In this document: piece by piece, positions 4,031 to 6,215 of the stretch
How the letters are laid out: every line of letters begins with the position of its first letter
How positions within the stretch are numbered: the stretch's first letter is position 1
Assembly (NCBI GenBank): GCA_903892335.1
Contig: CAITID010000090.1
Location: forward strand, 1 to 6,215
DNA: 6,215 nucleotides
Source: an uncultured Actinomycetes bacterium
GTDB lineage: Bacteria; Actinomycetota; Actinomycetes; Nanopelagicales; Nanopelagicaceae
Direction: 5' to 3'
Translations under genes and position numbers: made by a program
The notes under the pieces: model-generated
What the model saw: only the letters and a program-made list of their open reading frames with translations
What the model was told of the DNA's origin: nothing
Databases searched by the model: none

Positions 4031-6215
4031 AAGCTTCCATCATTAGTGCGTGCTGTTCCTCTTCATGCAAATGATGATTTCCAGTTGCTGGGCTTGCAGT
4101 TGCACGGCGTGATACCCGGCGCAGAGTTCTACCAGTTAACTCCTCATGTGATGGGAAAATTTCTTGGGCAGCGGCTGAAATAAATGGCCATGGACCTTGA
4201 TTTGCTGGCTCATCTTGCACCCAAAGCAAAGTTGCAGCTGGATGTTTCTTTGCTTGCTCAATAATTTCATCAATTGGAAGTGGATATAGCTGTTCAATTC
4301 GAATAATTGCAGTTGAGCTTTCACCTAACTTCTCTCGCTCTGCAATTAAATCGTAGTAAACCTTGCCAGAAGTAAAGATTAATCTGCTTGCATTACTTAC
4401 CTTTGGATCAGCAATTAATGGCTTAAATGTGCCATTTGTGAAATCAGCTAAACCGCTAGCTGCAGCTTTTAATCGCAACATAGATTTAGGTTCAAAAACA
4501 ATTAATGGCCGGCGAGCTGGATTTTTCATATGCCAGCGAAGTAGGTGAAAGTAAGAGGCTGGCGTGGAAGGCTGGGCAACTGTCATGTTTTGTTCAGCAG
4601 CTAGTGTTAAGAAACGCTCAATGCGACCGGAAGAGTGATCTGGTCCTTGTCCTTCATAGCCGTGTGGCAGAAGTAAAACTACAGATGATCGCTCACCCCA
4701 CTTTTGCAGTGATGATGAGATGAACTCATCAATAATTGTTTGTGCACCATTGGCAAAATCACCAAACTGGGCTTCCCAAATAACTAATGCATTCTCACGC
4801 TCTACTGAGTAGCCATACTCAAATCCCATTACTGCGTACTCAGAAAGGAATGAGTCATAGATATGGAATTGATTTGGATCAGAAACTAAACCACGAAGTG
4901 GGAATAGATCAGCGCCTGTTTCTTTATCAACAACTACTGCATGGCGATTGCTGAAGGTACCTCGACGAACATCTTGGCCAGTCATGCGAATTGGGTGACC
5001 TTCAAGTAGGAGTGAGCCAAAGGCAAACATCTCACCTGTAGCCCAATCAACAGTTGATTCATCAAGCATCTCAACTCGCTTACTTAACTGAGGAAGTAAT
5101 TTTGGATGAACAGTAAAGCCCGCTGGAATTGCGACTTGAGTAGCAACAATTTTACGAAGTGTTGGTTCATCAACTGATGTGTTAACACTCTCTGGTGATG
5201 GCACAACTGGTGCTTTCCAATTTGGATCCTCTTGCGGTTGGGTGTTATGAACAGAAGCGAATGCAGCATCTAACTGCTCTTGATAATCTTGCAGAACTGC
5301 TTCTGCTTCATCAACGGTAATATCACCACGACCAATTAATGCTTCGGTATAAAGTTTTCTAGTTGATCGCTTAGCGTCTACTAATTTATACATCAATGGC
5401 TGAGTAAAGCTTGGTTCATCACCCTCGTTATGTCCGCGCCGACGGTAACAAATCATGTCAATTACTACATCTTTTTTAAACTCTTGGCGATATTCAAAAG
5501 CCAATCGGGCTATGCGAACACATGCCTCTGGATCATCACCATTTACGTGAAAGACTGGCGCACCAATCATTTTGGCAATATCAGTTGAATAAGTTGAAGA
5601 ACGTGCTGCGTGTGGTGATGTTGTAAAGCCAACCTGATTGTTAATCACAATATGAATCGTGCCGCCAGTACGGAAACCCTTAAGTAATGAAAGTGAGAGA
5701 GTTTCAGAGACAACACCTTGTCCAGCAAAAGCTGCATCACCGTGCATTAAAATTGGAAGCACTGGATATGAAGTTTGTGCATCAACGCTTAAATCACCAG
5801 TATCTGCGCGCAACTTATCTTGCTTAGCGCGAGTGATACCTTCTAATACTGGATTAACCGCTTCTAAATGTGATGGGTTAGCAGCTAAATAAACCTTGGT
5901 CTTTGAACCAGATTCAGCGGTAAAGACTCCTTTAGTTCCTAAGTGGTACTTAACATCGCCTGAGCCGTGTACTTCATTCTCATGGTAATTTCCTTCAAAC
6001 TCTTGGAAGATTTGTCCGTAGGATTTTCCAGCGATATTTGCCAGCACATTTAATCGGCCACGGTGTGGCATACCAATTGTTACCTCATTTAATCCAGCAT
6101 CAGCCGCCGCTGAGATTGCTGCATCTAACATTGGAATTACTGATTCACCGCCCTCAAGTGAGAATCGCTTTTGACCAACGAATTTAGTTTGTAGGAACGA
6201 CTCAAATGCTTCTGC
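4020..6215 (-). CDS. kgd: Multifunctional 2-oxoglutarate decarboxylase/dehydrogenase E1 (Kgd/SucA), C-terminal 731 residues, cut by window edge
   Basis: This is the thiamine-diphosphate E1 part of the enzyme that decarboxylates 2-oxoglutarate in the TCA cycle. The frame is open from the right edge (starting AEAFESFLQT) to TAA at 4022-4020; the Met codon at 6131 is internal. Visible E1 motifs in order: KRFSLEGGESVIPMLD, GMPHRGRLNVLANI (about 6074-6033), MHGDAAFAGQGVVSETL (near 5750-5700), INNQVGFTT, VNGDDPEACV, and YRRRGHNEGDEPSFTQP (near 5450-5400). The second half holds the transketolase-like pyrimidine-binding and C-terminal domains (GYEGQGPDHSSGRIERFL, LLWVQDEPANQGPWPF). The end RVSRRATASPATGNHHLHEEEQ matches the tail of mycobacterial Kgd. 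In actinobacteria this E1 is usually fused to an E2-type acyltransferase domain in a chain of about 1,230 residues; that part would lie beyond the window, so fusion here is expected but not seen. The last 11 bp overlap the end of sodX. Confidence 0.96.
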   Translation of the reverse strand, partial: AEAFESFLQTKFVGQKRFSLEGGESVIPMLDAAISAAADAGLNEVTIGMPHRGRLNVLANIAGKSYGQIFQEFEGNYHENEVHGSGDVKYHLGTKGVFTAESGSKTKVYLAANPSHLEAVNPVLEGITRAKQDKLRADTGDLSVDAQTSYPVLPILMHGDAAFAGQGVVSETLSLSLLKGFRTGGTIHIVINNQVGFTTSPHAARSSTYSTDIAKMIGAPVFHVNGDDPEACVRIARLAFEYRQEFKKDVVIDMICYRRRGHNEGDEPSFTQPLMYKLVDAKRSTRKLYTEALIGRGDITVDEAEAVLQDYQEQLDAAFASVHNTQPQEDPNWKAPVVPSPESVNTSVDEPTLRKIVATQVAIPAGFTVHPKLLPQLSKRVEMLDESTVDWATGEMFAFGSLLLEGHPIRMTGQDVRRGTFSNRHAVVVDKETGADLFPLRGLVSDPNQFHIYDSFLSEYAVMGFEYGYSVERENALVIWEAQFGDFANGAQTIIDEFISSSLQKWGERSSVVLLLPHGYEGQGPDHSSGRIERFLTLAAEQNMTVAQPSTPASYFHLLRWHMKNPARRPLIVFEPKSMLRLKAAASGLADFTNGTFKPLIADPKVSNASRLIFTSGKVYYDLIAEREKLGESSTAIIRIEQLYPLPIDEIIEQAKKHPAATLLWVQDEPANQGPWPFISAAAQEIFPSHEELTGRTLRRVSRRATASPATGNHHLHEEEQHALMMEAFTR

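Overview
The window looks like a compact chromosomal stretch from a low-GC (roughly 40% by eye), streamlined actinobacterium. The actinobacterial assignment rests on a SigR/SigH-type sigma factor paired with a zinc-binding anti-sigma factor of the RsrA type, a nickel superoxide dismutase with its SodX protease, and an actinobacterial-type 2-oxoglutarate decarboxylase/dehydrogenase (Kgd). Low GC, almost no intergenic DNA and several apparently leaderless starts would suit a planktonic lineage such as the freshwater acI/Nanopelagicales group, but that placement is inference.

Layout. Positions 1-687 (minus) hold the N-terminal half of aroA (EPSP synthase), running off the left edge. A 54-bp gap carries divergent promoter-like sequences, and an SRAP (YedK/HMCES-type) abasic-site protein gene follows on plus (742-1467). 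Next come the sigma factor sigR (1531-2364) and its anti-sigma factor rsrA (2361-2774, ATGA overlap). A small hotdog-fold FlK-like thioesterase-related gene (2800-3225) ends one base from the stop of sodN, which runs on minus (3227-3637). sodX (3686-4030, plus) diverges from sodN and overlaps tail-to-tail by 11 bp with kgd (4020 to beyond 6215, minus), of which the C-terminal 731 residues are visible.

How the genes fit together. SigR-RsrA is the actinobacterial thiol-oxidative-stress switch: oxidation of RsrA cysteines releases the sigma factor. A near-perfect SigR promoter (GGGAAT, 18-base spacer, GTT) lies immediately upstream of sigR and implies positive autoregulation. It is placed so that transcription should begin at or near the ATG at 1531, giving a leaderless message for a long isoform. 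An internal ATG at 1678 gives a product of normal SigR length. This resembles the two-isoform SigR/SigR' arrangement described in Streptomyces. SodX cleaves the SodN propeptide to expose the nickel-binding N-terminal His; the two genes share a 48-bp divergent control region with a perfect dyad. aroA, SRAP and sigR-rsrA are near one another in other actinobacteria (for example aroA Rv3227, SRAP Rv3226c and sigH Rv3223c in M. tuberculosis), so this part looks ancestral.

Every gene has a recognisable family. I see no mobile element, CRISPR array, RNA gene or clearly novel system. The points most worth checking are regulatory: the sigR isoform arrangement, the leaderless starts, two promoter-located dyads, and a thioesterase relative that seems to lack the family's catalytic His. 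No stretch over 300 bases lacks a gene.
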